Source of the DNA: an uncultured Lachnospiraceae bacterium | GTDB taxonomy: Bacteria; Bacillota; Clostridia; Lachnospirales; Lachnospiraceae | Length of the DNA stretch: 32,833 bases | Assembly: GCA_947631605.1 (NCBI GenBank) | Contig: CANRMC010000014.1 | Span: 1 to 32,833 of the forward strand | Reading direction: 5' to 3' | Shown: piece after piece, positions 9,955 to 18,189 of the stretch | How positions within the stretch are numbered: position 1 is the stretch's first letter | Layout of the letters: every line of letters begins with the position of its first letter | Made by a program: the position numbers and the translations under genes | The notes under the pieces: model-generated | Databases searched by the model: none | Told to the model about the DNA's origin: nothing | The model's input: only the letters and a program-made list of their open reading frames with translations

Positions 9955-9997
9955 TTGACAATGCAGGTCTTACGTGTTATGCTTGTTTCCTGGAAAC
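9955..9997 (+). promoter_or_regulatory. Strong sigma-A-type promoter for the loaP/polysaccharide operon
   Basis: TTGACA at 9955-9960 is followed after 17 bases by TATGCT at 9978-9983, with a TG one base before the -10 box (extended -10). A 13-base palindrome, GTTTCCTGGAAAC at 9985-9997, covers the expected transcription start and could be an operator. This is the best promoter in the window and gives a leader of about 315 nucleotides. Confidence 0.75.
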
Positions 9998-10038
9998 AGT
10001 AATAGTTTTTATATTTAGTAGCGATTTTACAGGCATTC

Positions 10039-10087
10039 GGGAGTGGATGATTTATTTCGCGAAAGGAATGTCTACCCTCTTTTTTTT
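10039..10087 (+). terminator. Possible attenuator hairpin in the loaP leader
   Basis: GGGAGTGGA at 10039-10047 can pair with TCTACCCTC at 10071-10079 with eight of nine pairs (two G-U, one A-C mismatch). It is followed directly by eight T residues at 10080-10087. The loop contains the palindrome TTTCGCGAAA (10055-10064). This geometry is that of an intrinsic terminator placed about 50-100 bases after the promoter, so it may attenuate transcription into the operon. Folding energy was not computed. Confidence 0.45.
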
Positions 10088-10143
10088 GTGCATAAAAACA
10101 TATGTAATTTTAAAGATTATATTAAGTTTTTGCCAACAAGAGA

Positions 10144-10288
10144 AATGCCACAGGATTCCATACAATTAAATCGTCGCTTTGCCGCGTTTAAGGATATGGA
10201 TGATCATATTCCGGGATTGAGTCCGCCGGAAACAGGCGGAATGGCGAAGCATACCTTAATTCCGGCACCACATCTGGAAAACCGGTAA
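10144..10288 (+). CDS. Doubtful leader ORF upstream of loaP
   Basis: An open frame extends back to a GTG at 10043, but that codon has no well-spaced ribosome site. The first in-frame ATG is at 10144 and would give 48 residues ending just before the loaP ribosome site. The peptide is Pro-rich at its end (HIPGLSPPETGG) and matches nothing I recognise. The same bases form a 6-bp hairpin (TCCGCC/GGCGGA, 10222-10240), so RNA structure is an equal explanation. Most likely this is untranslated leader. Confidence 0.15.
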
Positions 10289-10305
10289 AAAGGAGGCTTC
10301 TTCTT

Positions 10306-10812
10306 ATGTGGTATGTGATGCAGGTACGCACCGGCACAGAGGAATCTATCTGCCGCCAGTGCAGGAATATCATAGGCAGTGAGGTGCTTGAACGCTGTTT
10401 TATTCCTTATTATGAGGAAAAAAAGAGATACGAAGGCAGGTGGCATACCCAGGAAAAAATCCTATTTCCCGGATATGTTTTTATGATCACAGATAAAATT
10501 GAGGAACTCAGTCTGTGGCTGAGACAAGTCATCGGGCTTACGAAACTTCTCGGGACCGGACAGGAGATCGTGCCGCTCACCTCCGATGAGGAGAGATGGC
10601 TTCTGAAGCTCGGAGGCAATAAGCAGAAGGTGGAGATATCGGAAGGCATCATCGAGGCAGGAAACCTGCGGATCACGAACGGACCGCTGACAGGAATGGA
10701 AGAATCCATAAAACGGATCGACAGGCATAAACGGAAGGCTTATCTGGAGGTGGAAATGTTCGGAAGAATGGTAGAGGTGCAGGTTGGATTAGAGGTTGTG
10801 GAGAAGAACTGA
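10306..10812 (+). CDS. loaP: LoaP-type NusG paralogue, operon-specific processive antiterminator
   Basis: The 168-residue protein opens with MWYVMQVRTGTEE, the typical NGN-domain start of NusG and its specialised paralogues. It carries LFPGYVFM at about residues 51-58 and ends with a KOW-like domain (about 115-165: LRITNGPLTGMEESI...RKAYLEVEMFGR). LoaP proteins in Firmicutes travel with long exopolysaccharide or antibiotic operons. They bind RNA polymerase and an RNA hairpin in the nascent transcript, which prevents premature termination. The position, first in a long same-strand polysaccharide operon behind a strong promoter, fits this. The start ATG has AGGAGG nine bases upstream. UpxY or RfaH-like naming is possible, but Firmicute context favours LoaP. 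Family confidence is high; the exact subclass is inferred. Confidence 0.85.
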   Translation: MWYVMQVRTGTEESICRQCRNIIGSEVLERCFIPYYEEKKRYEGRWHTQEKILFPGYVFMITDKIEELSLWLRQVIGLTKLLGTGQEIVPLTSDEERWLLKLGGNKQKVEISEGIIEAGNLRITNGPLTGMEESIKRIDRHKRKAYLEVEMFGRMVEVQVGLEVVEKN

Positions 10813-10829
10813 GGTTGTGGAGAAGAGCT
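10792..10829 (+). repeat. 19-bp tandem duplication across the loaP stop codon
   Basis: Bases 10792-10810 and 10811-10829 are two adjacent 19-base copies differing at one position (A/G). The loaP stop codon TGA at 10810-10812 lies at the junction. If the first copy is the original coding end, the second is an added, untranslated copy. Confidence 0.85.
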
Positions 10830-10918
10830 GACATTCTTCTCTGCCGCTATCCTTACTCCTCGTTTTTCTAGAGATAAGTCTTGCGATGGGTACATCTGAT
10901 TTTGGGATATAAGGATAG
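10820..10918 (+). promoter_or_regulatory. Structured RNA region after loaP, candidate LoaP recognition element
   Basis: GAGAAGA at 10820-10826 pairs perfectly with TCTTCTC at 10835-10841 around an eight-base loop. Just downstream, CTATCCTTA at 10847-10855 is a perfect inverted match of TAAGGATAG at 10910-10918, enclosing 54 bases. LoaP is known to act through a hairpin in the operon transcript. This non-coding stretch before the first polysaccharide gene is one of two places to look, the other being the leader before loaP. I could not match it to a known LoaP-element consensus. Confidence 0.35.
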
Positions 10919-10943
10919 ATTATCAGTTATATGAAAAGGAAAA

Positions 10944-11417
10944 TCAAGATGTTCAAACAACTACGGGCCTTATCATTTCTCGAAAAAGCGGATATCGCTG
11001 ATAATCACAAATAGTATGAACGATAAACCTATATCGGCCTCTATGGAAGAGGTGAAAATGTGAGAGGCTGGCTGTAGTTGAAGATCACTGTCGTGCAATA
11101 AATTTAATCATTCACAAGGACGGTGTCGGGGAATTTACAACGTGGGAGAACACAATGAAATGAATAATATCGGCATTGTGAAATTGATCTGTAAGGAACT
11201 TGGCAAGACCGGGAGCCTCATCGCCTACGTCACTGACCGCAAGGGGCACAATATACGGTATGCCATTGACCTTACAAAAGTTCACAACGAATCAGGTTGG
11301 CTTCCAGAAACAAAATTTGAGAATGGCATTAAGAAAACCATTCGATGGTATCTCGTAAATCGTGATTGGTGGAAAAAGATAATTTCAGGCGAATATAGAG
11401 ATTATAAAGATGTATGA
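10944..11417 (+). pseudogene. rmlB: rmlB (dTDP-glucose 4,6-dehydratase) remnant, 3' half with three frameshifts
   Basis: RmlB makes dTDP-4-keto-6-deoxyglucose for rhamnose synthesis. Reading frame by frame, the stretch encodes SRCSNNYGPYHF (from 10944), then NDKP, a shift near 11040, YGRGENVRGWL, a shift near 11077, VEDHCRAINLIIHK, a shift near 11133, and YNVGEHNEMNN. It then runs into an intact C-terminal tail ending RDWWKKIISGEYRDYKDV at the stop at 11417. All segments are in the order and spacing of RmlB residues from about 180 to the end. The N-terminal NAD-binding half is absent. Three separate one-base lesions plus the missing 5' half argue for real decay rather than one sequencing error. 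A 91-residue open frame from GTG 11142 is a piece of this pseudogene. Confidence 0.85.
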
Positions 11418-11466
11418 GAGTAAATCGGGAGTTTGTTAATATGATTTTTTCATTACAGGTGTGTTT

Positions 11467-12918
11467 ATGAGCAGTAAAGAGAAATCTTTGTCTAAAGGTG
11501 GGGCATTTTATTTAATATACCAAGTTCTTAATTTGGCTTTCCCAGCGGTCACGGGGATATATGTAACGCATGTATTAGTTCCTGAAAAGATAGGTATGGT
11601 CGGGGCCGCTCAGAATGTAGCTAACTATTTTGTTATTTTTTCTTTTTTAGGTATTCCTACATATGGCATGAGAGAAATTGCAAAATATAAAGATGACGAT
11701 AAAGAACGAAGCAAGATTTATTCTGAATTATATGTCATAAATACGATTTCAACTATTGTTTTTCTGAGTTTATATTTAGCATTGATTATACTTGTGCCTA
11801 CATATAGAAATGAATTGTCATTGTATCTGATTACAGGGATATCGATAGCACTAAACTTCTTCAACGTCTCATGGTTATATGAAGGCATGGAAGATTTTCA
11901 ATTTATTTCTATTAGAAATCTCATATTTAAAGTGGTTTCTTTTTGCTTACTTATTTTGCTTGTAAGGTCAAAAGATGACTATTTACTATATGCTTTGGTA
12001 ACAGTACTTGGAACAGCTGGAAATTATGTTATGAACATAATATGCGTCAAAAAATATGTTACTTTCAGCTTGAAAAGTCTCAATCTCAAGAGGCATATAA
12101 AATCTGTTATGTACTTGGTGGCAGTAAATCTTGCTATTGAAATTTATTCCTTGATGGACATAACTATGATGAATTTTATGTCTACTAAGGAAAGTATAGC
12201 ATTCTATAAGTTTGGGCATTCTGTTGAACTAATATTACTACAGGTTGTCAACACATTTACTATTGTTTTGATTCCAAGGATTTCTTATTCGTATAAGGAA
12301 AAGCTGTATTCTGAGTTCAATCGCTTATTGACAAAAGGATTTAAAATGATTTTGCTTTGTGCTGTCCCCATGATAATCGGTATTCTCTTTACAGCCGATT
12401 TTTTAATGGTAAAACTGTACGGAAATGAATATATTGTGTCTGCAAGAATTCTTAAGATATTTGCGATACTTTTAATAGTTTCTCCAGTAGGATATTTACT
12501 TGGCTCTAGAGTTTTGCTTGCAACCGAAAACGAAGACAAAATGTTAATCAGCGTCGGAACCGGTGCAATAATTAATCTTGTTGGAAACGCCATACTAATT
12601 CCAAAACTACATGAATATGGCGCGACGATTGCTTCGCTTTTAAGTGAATTTATAGTAATGATTGTTTATATCTCTCATGGAAGAAAGTATTTCCGTCTTG
12701 AAAAAATGAAAATGTTTGCAATTAAGTTGATTGGAGCAGCAAGTGTTATGACCGTATCTCTTTTTTTGTGTGAATTCATTTCTGGTGGGTGGAGTAAGTT
12801 GATTACACAGATAATAGTTGCGGTTACAACGTATTCCATTTCTTTACTGTTATTTAAGGAAGAGATCACTATAGAATACAAGAATAAAATAATTAATAAA
12901 TTGAAGGCGTTGAGGTGA
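11467..12918 (+). CDS. wzx: Wzx-type polysaccharide flippase (MATE/MOP superfamily)
   Basis: The product is about 483 residues and almost entirely hydrophobic helices, with the usual 12-14 membrane segments and a basic N-terminus (MSSKEKSLSKGGAFYLIYQVLN). The family features VTGIYVTHVLVPEKIGMVGA and the LKSLNLKRHIKSVMYL loop between the two halves fit RfbX/Wzx oligosaccharide flippases. It would move the undecaprenyl-linked repeat unit across the membrane. ATG at 11467 is chosen over GTG at 11461 because ATG is the commoner start, though neither has a strong ribosome site. It is the first intact gene after loaP and is followed by a 105-base gap with no convincing gene. Individual flippases cannot be assigned a substrate from sequence alone. 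Confidence 0.88.
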   Translation: MSSKEKSLSKGGAFYLIYQVLNLAFPAVTGIYVTHVLVPEKIGMVGAAQNVANYFVIFSFLGIPTYGMREIAKYKDDDKERSKIYSELYVINTISTIVFLSLYLALIILVPTYRNELSLYLITGISIALNFFNVSWLYEGMEDFQFISIRNLIFKVVSFCLLILLVRSKDDYLLYALVTVLGTAGNYVMNIICVKKYVTFSLKSLNLKRHIKSVMYLVAVNLAIEIYSLMDITMMNFMSTKESIAFYKFGHSVELILLQVVNTFTIVLIPRISYSYKEKLYSEFNRLLTKGFKMILLCAVPMIIGILFTADFLMVKLYGNEYIVSARILKIFAILLIVSPVGYLLGSRVLLATENEDKMLISVGTGAIINLVGNAILIPKLHEYGATIASLLSEFIVMIVYISHGRKYFRLEKMKMFAIKLIGAASVMTVSLFLCEFISGGWSKLITQIIVAVTTYSISLLLFKEEITIEYKNKIINKLKALR

Positions 12919-13023
12919 AAAGAAGAAGGTATTTATTACAGGTAACGGAGCTCAAGTTGAGCGAGAAGGATCAAAAGTGGGATACATTAAAAAATACTTT
13001 TTCTTTTTAAAGAGGTAAATATT

Positions 13024-13860
13024 ATGAAAATACTTGTAACGGGAGCCAACGGTTATCTTGGTCAAGGGATAGTTAAGCATATTCTTGATACAGGAAATGA
13101 AGTAGTGGCAGTTGATTTTTCTGTTGAACAGATAGATGAAAGAGCTGATAGAATGGCATGCAACCTCTTTGAGGTAGAAGATCCCTATCATTTCTTCGGA
13201 GAACCCGATGTTTTTTTACATCTTGCATGGAGAGATGGATTTATTCATTATTCTGATGCGCATATTAAAGATTTGCCAAATCATTACGAATTCTTAAAAC
13301 GAATTGCAAAATCAAATATAAAGACTATTGCTGTGATGGGAAGTATGCATGAAGTTGGTTTTTATGAAGGCTGTATTAAAGAAGATACTCCTTGCAATCC
13401 GATTACTCCCTACGGAATAAGTAAAAATGCGCTTAGAGAGCTAACAAATATTCTGTGCAATAAATATAACAAACAATTTATGTGGCTTAGAGGCTATTAC
13501 ATAGTTGGTAATAGCGAGCACGGTAGTTCTATTTTTTCTAAAATCACTGCTGCTGAAAAAGAGCATAAGAAAGACTTCCCGTTTACAATGGGAAAAAACC
13601 AATTCGATTTTATTGATTATGAGGAATTTTGTGAACAAGTGGCAAGAGCAGTGATACAGAATGAAATATTAGGAATTATTAATATTTGTTCAGGCCATCC
13701 TGAAAAACTTTCTGATAGAGTTGAACGTTTTATCAGAGATAATAATTATCAAGTGAAATTGAATTATGGCTCATTTCCGGATAGGCCGTATGATTCGCAA
13801 GCGGTTTGGGGAGATGCAAATAAAATTAAATCAATACTTACGAATATGAAAGTTGGTTAA
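13024..13860 (+). CDS. Extended SDR, NAD-dependent epimerase/dehydratase
   Basis: The 278-residue protein begins MKILVTGANGYLGQGIV, the Gly-rich Rossmann motif (TGxxGxxG) at residues 6-13. It carries the YGISK active-site Tyr-xxx-Lys motif near residues 130-134, with a VMGSMHEVG strand before it. Such enzymes epimerise, dehydrate or reduce nucleotide sugars. The family is clear but the substrate is not. It is short for an epimerase (usually 310-340 residues), closer to RmlD-like or NAD(P)-sugar reductases. It may supply a nucleotide sugar for this repeat unit. The ribosome site AAAGAGG lies a few bases upstream of ATG. The stop is five bases before the next gene, consistent with one operon. 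Confidence 0.8.
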   Translation: MKILVTGANGYLGQGIVKHILDTGNEVVAVDFSVEQIDERADRMACNLFEVEDPYHFFGEPDVFLHLAWRDGFIHYSDAHIKDLPNHYEFLKRIAKSNIKTIAVMGSMHEVGFYEGCIKEDTPCNPITPYGISKNALRELTNILCNKYNKQFMWLRGYYIVGNSEHGSSIFSKITAAEKEHKKDFPFTMGKNQFDFIDYEEFCEQVARAVIQNEILGIINICSGHPEKLSDRVERFIRDNNYQVKLNYGSFPDRPYDSQAVWGDANKIKSILTNMKVG

Positions 13861-13865
13861 ATTCC

Positions 13866-14861
13866 ATGAAAAAAATTTTATTGATAATGCCTAAATTTTT
13901 TGAATATCCGGAGGTTATTTCCGAAGAATTAAGTCACATGGGTTATCAAGTCGATTTTTATGACGATCGTCCTAGTACGAAAGGTATTGTGAAAGCAGTA
14001 ATCCGTGTAAACAGAAATCTCATTAATCGATATATTCGCAGGTATTTCAATTCCATGATGGAAGTAGTTAAACAGAAAAAGTATGATGTTGTGTTTTTAA
14101 TATCTGGACAGTCGTTGTCATTTTCAAAAGAAATGATTGCTGAGTTGAAAGCGTCACAATCAAAAGCAAAGTTTGTTCTTTATCAATGGGACTCTATGAA
14201 GAATTTTCCATACATAGGAGAAATGCATAAATATTTTGACACAATATTTTCCTTTGACAGAAATGATTGCTCAAATAATTCAGACCTTAAATTTTTACCT
14301 TTGTTCTATTCAAATAATTATGAACAAATTGGAAAAAGAAAAAGGAACGAGTATCAATATGATTTCAGCTTTGTCGGCACAGCACATCCTAAAAAATATA
14401 AATTTATCAAACAAATGGCTGCTCAGCTACAAAAAGTCTATCCAAAACAGTTTATATACTTCTTCTTTCCCTCAAAAATTGTATATTTCTACAGAAAAAT
14501 AAGAAATTCGGAATTCAAAAATGCAAAAATATCTGAATTTCATTTCACTCCCATAAAGGGGAAGAAAATGGAAGATATAATTTCAAAATCACGTTGTATA
14601 CTTGATTCGCCTCAGGAAGGACAGCTTGGTTTGACAATTCGGGTTTTAGAAGCGTTAGGTGCAAAAAAGAAACTTATCACTACAAATGAAGATGTGAGGA
14701 ACTATGACTTTTATCGACCTGAAAATATTTATATTTACAGTGGAGATTTTAATTATGATTCCATATTTTTTCATTCTGATTACGTTGAACTAAACGATTT
14801 GATTTATCAAAAGTATTCACTTAGGACTTGGCTGAAATGCTGTTTAGGAGAAATAGAATGA
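13866..14861 (+). CDS. GT-B-like glycosyltransferase, CgeB/LPS-biosynthesis type
   Basis: The 331-residue protein starts MKKILLIMPKFFEYPEVISEE, an N-terminal GT-B Rossmann-like strand. Its C-terminal half has SFVGTAHPKKY and DSPQEGQLGLTIRVLEALGAKKKLITTN, then YDFYRPENIYIYSGD. That C-terminal pattern (a Gly-Leu-Thr-x-Arg stretch followed by a conserved Lys-Lys-Lys-Leu-Ile-Thr-Thr) belongs to the donor-binding domain of CgeB-like transferases. The same pattern recurs in the product of 16421-17380. It probably adds one sugar to the repeat unit; donor and acceptor are unknown. It overlaps the acyltransferase gene by an ATGA, indicating coupled translation. Confidence 0.75.
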   Translation: MKKILLIMPKFFEYPEVISEELSHMGYQVDFYDDRPSTKGIVKAVIRVNRNLINRYIRRYFNSMMEVVKQKKYDVVFLISGQSLSFSKEMIAELKASQSKAKFVLYQWDSMKNFPYIGEMHKYFDTIFSFDRNDCSNNSDLKFLPLFYSNNYEQIGKRKRNEYQYDFSFVGTAHPKKYKFIKQMAAQLQKVYPKQFIYFFFPSKIVYFYRKIRNSEFKNAKISEFHFTPIKGKKMEDIISKSRCILDSPQEGQLGLTIRVLEALGAKKKLITTNEDVRNYDFYRPENIYIYSGDFNYDSIFFHSDYVELNDLIYQKYSLRTWLKCCLGEIE

Positions 14862-15424
14862 ATTGGGAAAAAGCAAAATGGTTTGTAAGAACTATACTTA
14901 TAAAATGGCAATACGGGCAAGTTGGCAGTCATTCCTACATTGGGAAACCTTTGTTTATTCAAAACAAAAAAAGATTGTTTGTCGGTACAAACGTAAGGAT
15001 ATATCCGGGAATGAGAGCTGAAATGACCACAAGAAATGCATCAATAAGAATTGGTGACAATGTATCGATTGGACAGAATTTTCATGTGGTTTCTTATGAT
15101 AGTGAATTATACATTGGAGAAAATACGACAATCTCAGCAAATGTTTTTATTTCAAATGTTAATCATGATTATCATGAATTAAACGTACATTCGCTCGACC
15201 AAAAAATGAATGTTAAGAATACCGAAATTGGTAAATATTCTTTTATAGGGTATGGCGCTGTGATACTTCCAGGTACAAAACTTGGCAAACAGTGTATTGT
15301 CGGTGCCAATTCTGTTGTAAAAGGGAAGTTCCCTGATTATTGTGTGGTTGCTGGAAATCCTGCTCGGATGATTAGAAAATATAATTTTCAAACTAAAATA
15401 TGGGAAAACTGCAGTGATGAATAA
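14858..15424 (+). CDS. Left-handed beta-helix O-acyltransferase (hexapeptide repeat)
   Basis: The 188-residue product shows hexapeptide repeats typical of the LbH acetyltransferase family (IRIGDNVSIG, LYIGENTTISANVFI, TEIGKYSFIGYGAVILPGTKLGKQCIVGANSVVKG) and ends GNPARMIRKYN. The His in NHDYHE is a likely catalytic base. It resembles WcaF/maltose-acetyltransferase-like enzymes that acetylate a sugar hydroxyl from acetyl-CoA. I choose ATG 14858, preceded by TAGGAG, instead of an in-frame ATG at 14828 that lies inside the upstream gene. It would O-acetylate the repeat unit or a precursor. Confidence 0.85.
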   Translation: MNWEKAKWFVRTILIKWQYGQVGSHSYIGKPLFIQNKKRLFVGTNVRIYPGMRAEMTTRNASIRIGDNVSIGQNFHVVSYDSELYIGENTTISANVFISNVNHDYHELNVHSLDQKMNVKNTEIGKYSFIGYGAVILPGTKLGKQCIVGANSVVKGKFPDYCVVAGNPARMIRKYNFQTKIWENCSDE

Positions 15425-16388
15425 GTATAAATATAAAGTAAGTGTGATTATGCCCGTTTATGGAGTTAAGGACTATATCGAGTTATCAGTTGAGTCTATT
15501 TGCATACAAGAATTTAGGGATTTTGAATTAATTCTTGTGGATGATGAATCACCAGACAACTCAATTTCCCTTGCAGAACATATTCTTAGTGATTATGGAA
15601 ATGTAAAATACAAAGTTATATCGCAGAAGAATAAAGGTCTTCCGGGCGCAAGGAATGCAGGGATAAAAGCAGCAGAAGGCAAATATATATGTTACATTGA
15701 TTCAGATGATATTGTAACCCCTGATTTTCTTTTGTCATTATATAATGCTTGCGAAACTTATAAGGTTCAAGCTTCTTTTACTGAGTATGAGATAGTCAAA
15801 TTAAAAAATAGAAAAGGCAGCAATGACACGGAAAGAGGAATTAAAATTCTATCCAACGAAGAACTTTTATATAAAAATATGATGAGATCTGTTCGTATTC
15901 ATCTTTGTGCAATGATGATAAGCCATGATTTCATAATAGAAAATGGATTGTATTTTAATGAGTCGCTTCGATTTGGCGAAGAGGTTGATTATACATGGCG
16001 GATGTTTCCGTTACTTAAAAAAGTTTGTTATATTCAATCTCCAAAATATAAATACCTTGTTAGACAGGAATCACTCATGACATCACAGAAAGCCGAAAGA
16101 GTTGTTCGGCTTTTAAATAATATGCATATAGTCATCAAAGCATTGCATTCGAAAGGATTGCTATGTGATGAGAAACTTATATGGGTAGAGGATAAGATTT
16201 ATTTTGAAAAAATACATGCATTCGGTCAGCATTCAAAATATTGCAGTTTCAAGTCCTTATTGGAAAGTACCGGATATAAAAATAGATTAACTAAATTGTA
16301 TGATTTCCCTGATAAAAGAATAGCTTTGCTATCTAGGATTGGGTATTCAAATAAACACTTATTATGGATATTTTTCAAACTGGTTTAA
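15417..16388 (+). CDS. Family 2 glycosyltransferase
   Basis: The product is about 323 residues with a classic GT-A fold. It opens KVSVIMPVYGVKDYIELSVESI, followed by LILVDDESPDNS and GLPGARNAGIKAAEGKYICYIDSDDIV, where IDSDD is the DxD metal/nucleotide-sugar motif. A region GEEVDYTWRM near residue 185 matches the usual catalytic Glu-Asp area. The donor cannot be assigned. ATG 15417 follows a GTG at 15414 and is the preferred start. It overlaps the acyltransferase stop by eight bases. The C-terminal third is not diagnostic. Confidence 0.9.
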   Translation: MNKYKYKVSVIMPVYGVKDYIELSVESICIQEFRDFELILVDDESPDNSISLAEHILSDYGNVKYKVISQKNKGLPGARNAGIKAAEGKYICYIDSDDIVTPDFLLSLYNACETYKVQASFTEYEIVKLKNRKGSNDTERGIKILSNEELLYKNMMRSVRIHLCAMMISHDFIIENGLYFNESLRFGEEVDYTWRMFPLLKKVCYIQSPKYKYLVRQESLMTSQKAERVVRLLNNMHIVIKALHSKGLLCDEKLIWVEDKIYFEKIHAFGQHSKYCSFKSLLESTGYKNRLTKLYDFPDKRIALLSRIGYSNKHLLWIFFKLV

Positions 16389-16420
16389 ACATACTTATTA
16401 TTTGATAGAAGGAAAAGGTT

Positions 16421-17380
16421 ATGAACCCTTTAATTTTAGTAAATAATGAAAATAATGGTTATTTTATAAACGAAATAGCAACTAAAAAAATATTCTATAT
16501 ATTTAAAAACGAGAATATAGTTAATCGCATTTATAGAAAAATGATTTTAAAAACAAATATTCCAATAAGGAGGCAATTATTTACACATTGGGAAAAGAAA
16601 GCTGAAGCGTGTGATACGATAATCCTTTTTGATACAGGAAATGCCTGCACAATATTGAAATACTTGAAGCAATATTACCCAGATAAACGGCTTATATTTT
16701 GGTATTGGAACAGAGTTGCAAGAAGCATTCCTGTTGAAGAAATTAGGAAGACAGGTGTTGAAATATGGTCGTACGATCCTGGGGATTGCAAGGAGTACGG
16801 ATTAAAATATAATAATCAATTTGTGTTTCCGAGTAATTATTTAATAAACAGTAAGGCAAAAGAGGTAAAGTATGATACTTTTTTTTTAGGAATTGACAAA
16901 AATCGGAGTGATATACTGGCGGATATGGCAAAAAAATTCAAAGAGCTAGGCTGTTCTTATTATTACTATCTTGTTAGATCATACAATAAAGCGGAAAATA
17001 AAGCTCAACAAGAATTCCCTTATCGCCCTTTTGTCACTTATCAAAAGTTGCTTGATATGTCTAGTAACTCTAAAGCATTGATAGACATTGTAGATTCGGA
17101 ACAGTATGGATTAACGCTTCGACCAATCGAATGCATATTTTTGAAGAAAAAACTCATTACCACTATGCGTCATATCTCTGACCATGCGCTGTATAATCCA
17201 GATAATGTTTTTATTTGGGGATCAGATGATTATTCGAGATTAAACTCATTTCTTAATTCTCCATTTAATGAAAATAATAATAAAATGTTAATGGCGGAAT
17301 ATTCGTTCAGCAATTGGTTACAACATTTTGAAGAGGGAGTCGAAGGTTATGAGAATTTTAGTTGGAATTGTAACTTTTAA
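16421..17380 (+). CDS. GT-B-like glycosyltransferase, relative of the 13866-14861 product
   Basis: The 319-residue protein has a weak N-terminal domain (MNPLILVNNENNGYFINE). Its C-terminal half contains YDTFFLGIDKNRSD, DIVDSEQYGLTLRPIECIFLKKKLITT and YNPDNVFIWGSDDYSRLN. The pattern matches the neighbour encoded at 13866-14861, so the two are members of one family that have diverged heavily. It likely adds another sugar. A ribosome site AGAAGGAAAAGG lies just upstream. The gene overlaps the next one by about 30 bases, which is usual in this operon. Confidence 0.7.
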   Translation: MNPLILVNNENNGYFINEIATKKIFYIFKNENIVNRIYRKMILKTNIPIRRQLFTHWEKKAEACDTIILFDTGNACTILKYLKQYYPDKRLIFWYWNRVARSIPVEEIRKTGVEIWSYDPGDCKEYGLKYNNQFVFPSNYLINSKAKEVKYDTFFLGIDKNRSDILADMAKKFKELGCSYYYYLVRSYNKAENKAQQEFPYRPFVTYQKLLDMSSNSKALIDIVDSEQYGLTLRPIECIFLKKKLITTMRHISDHALYNPDNVFIWGSDDYSRLNSFLNSPFNENNNKMLMAEYSFSNWLQHFEEGVEGYENFSWNCNF

Positions 17381-18188
17381 TCCGGATTTGGGTCGATTGG
17401 AAGAAAACCTTTCTGCTGTATTAGCTGAACCTATTGATTATGTTTTAGTCTTTGATAATGGGTCTGAAAATATATCCGAAATTTGTACATTAACTGAATA
17501 TTATCAAACAGGAATATATAAAAATAATTGCAATACGGGTATTGCTTCCGCTCTGCGATATATAATGAATTTTGCTATTTCTAATGATTATGATTGGGTA
17601 ATGACTTTAGATCAGGATAGTGTTATTAGATCAGGATTAGTGAAAGAATACAAATCCTATGAATCAAAATTAAGAGATGCTGCTATGTTAACTTGCATCA
17701 TTCAGGATAGAAATTTTACGGAATCCAATTCTTATGATAATAAAACTCATGAAATAACCAGATGCATTTCATCAGCCGCATTTATAAATGTAAAATGTTA
17801 TGAACAAACTGCAGGTTATGATGAAAAAATGTTTATCGATTATGTCGATTTTGATATGTGTTATAGCTTGATTGAAGCAGGATTCAAAATATATCGGATT
17901 CCGTTTTTAGGACTTTTACACGAAGTTGGAAATGGAAGGAATGTTTCGTTTTTTGGTAAGCAGTATATTGTCTATAATCACTCAGCTTGTCGTAAGTATT
18001 ACTTGATTCGCAACAGTATTTATTGTGCAAAAAAACATCCCCAATTTGATTCATTGTTAATAACATTATTAAGAGCTTTTCGTGAAATGTTATTTGTACT
18101 TATTTATGAAAAAGATAAGAAAAAAAAGATAGTATGCATGTTGAAAGGATTTATTGATGGCTTAGGTATGAAGGAGGAAAGAAATTAA
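17349..18188 (+). CDS. Family 2 glycosyltransferase, rhamnosyltransferase-like
   Basis: The 279-residue product opens MRILVGIVTFNPDLGRLEENL, with VFDNGSEN, NTGIASALRYIMNFAI and DWVMTLDQDSVIRSG. The TLDQDS segment is the DxD-like motif common in rhamnosyl and N-acetylglucosaminyl transferases such as RfbN/WbbL types. A later DYVDFDMCYSLIEAGFKIYRIP fits the acceptor region. I use ATG 17349, since an upstream in-frame ATG at 17328 lies inside the previous gene. A rhamnosyl donor is suggestive because an rmlB remnant is nearby, but that pathway is broken within the window. The precise sugar is unknown. Confidence 0.85.
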   Translation: MRILVGIVTFNPDLGRLEENLSAVLAEPIDYVLVFDNGSENISEICTLTEYYQTGIYKNNCNTGIASALRYIMNFAISNDYDWVMTLDQDSVIRSGLVKEYKSYESKLRDAAMLTCIIQDRNFTESNSYDNKTHEITRCISSAAFINVKCYEQTAGYDEKMFIDYVDFDMCYSLIEAGFKIYRIPFLGLLHEVGNGRNVSFFGKQYIVYNHSACRKYYLIRNSIYCAKKHPQFDSLLITLLRAFREMLFVLIYEKDKKKKIVCMLKGFIDGLGMKEERN

Positions 18189-18189
18189 T

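Noticed and set aside
10043..10143. Upstream extension of the leader ORF from a GTG start
   Set aside because: The ribosome site is almost touching the codon, the bases overlap the attenuator-like hairpin, and the peptide matches nothing known.
12915..13010. A 31-codon frame from GTG overlapping the wzx stop, and a second frame reading KKVFITGNGA that resembles an epimerase start
   Set aside because: Both are very short, no family match can be supported, and the region may simply be a spacer or debris.
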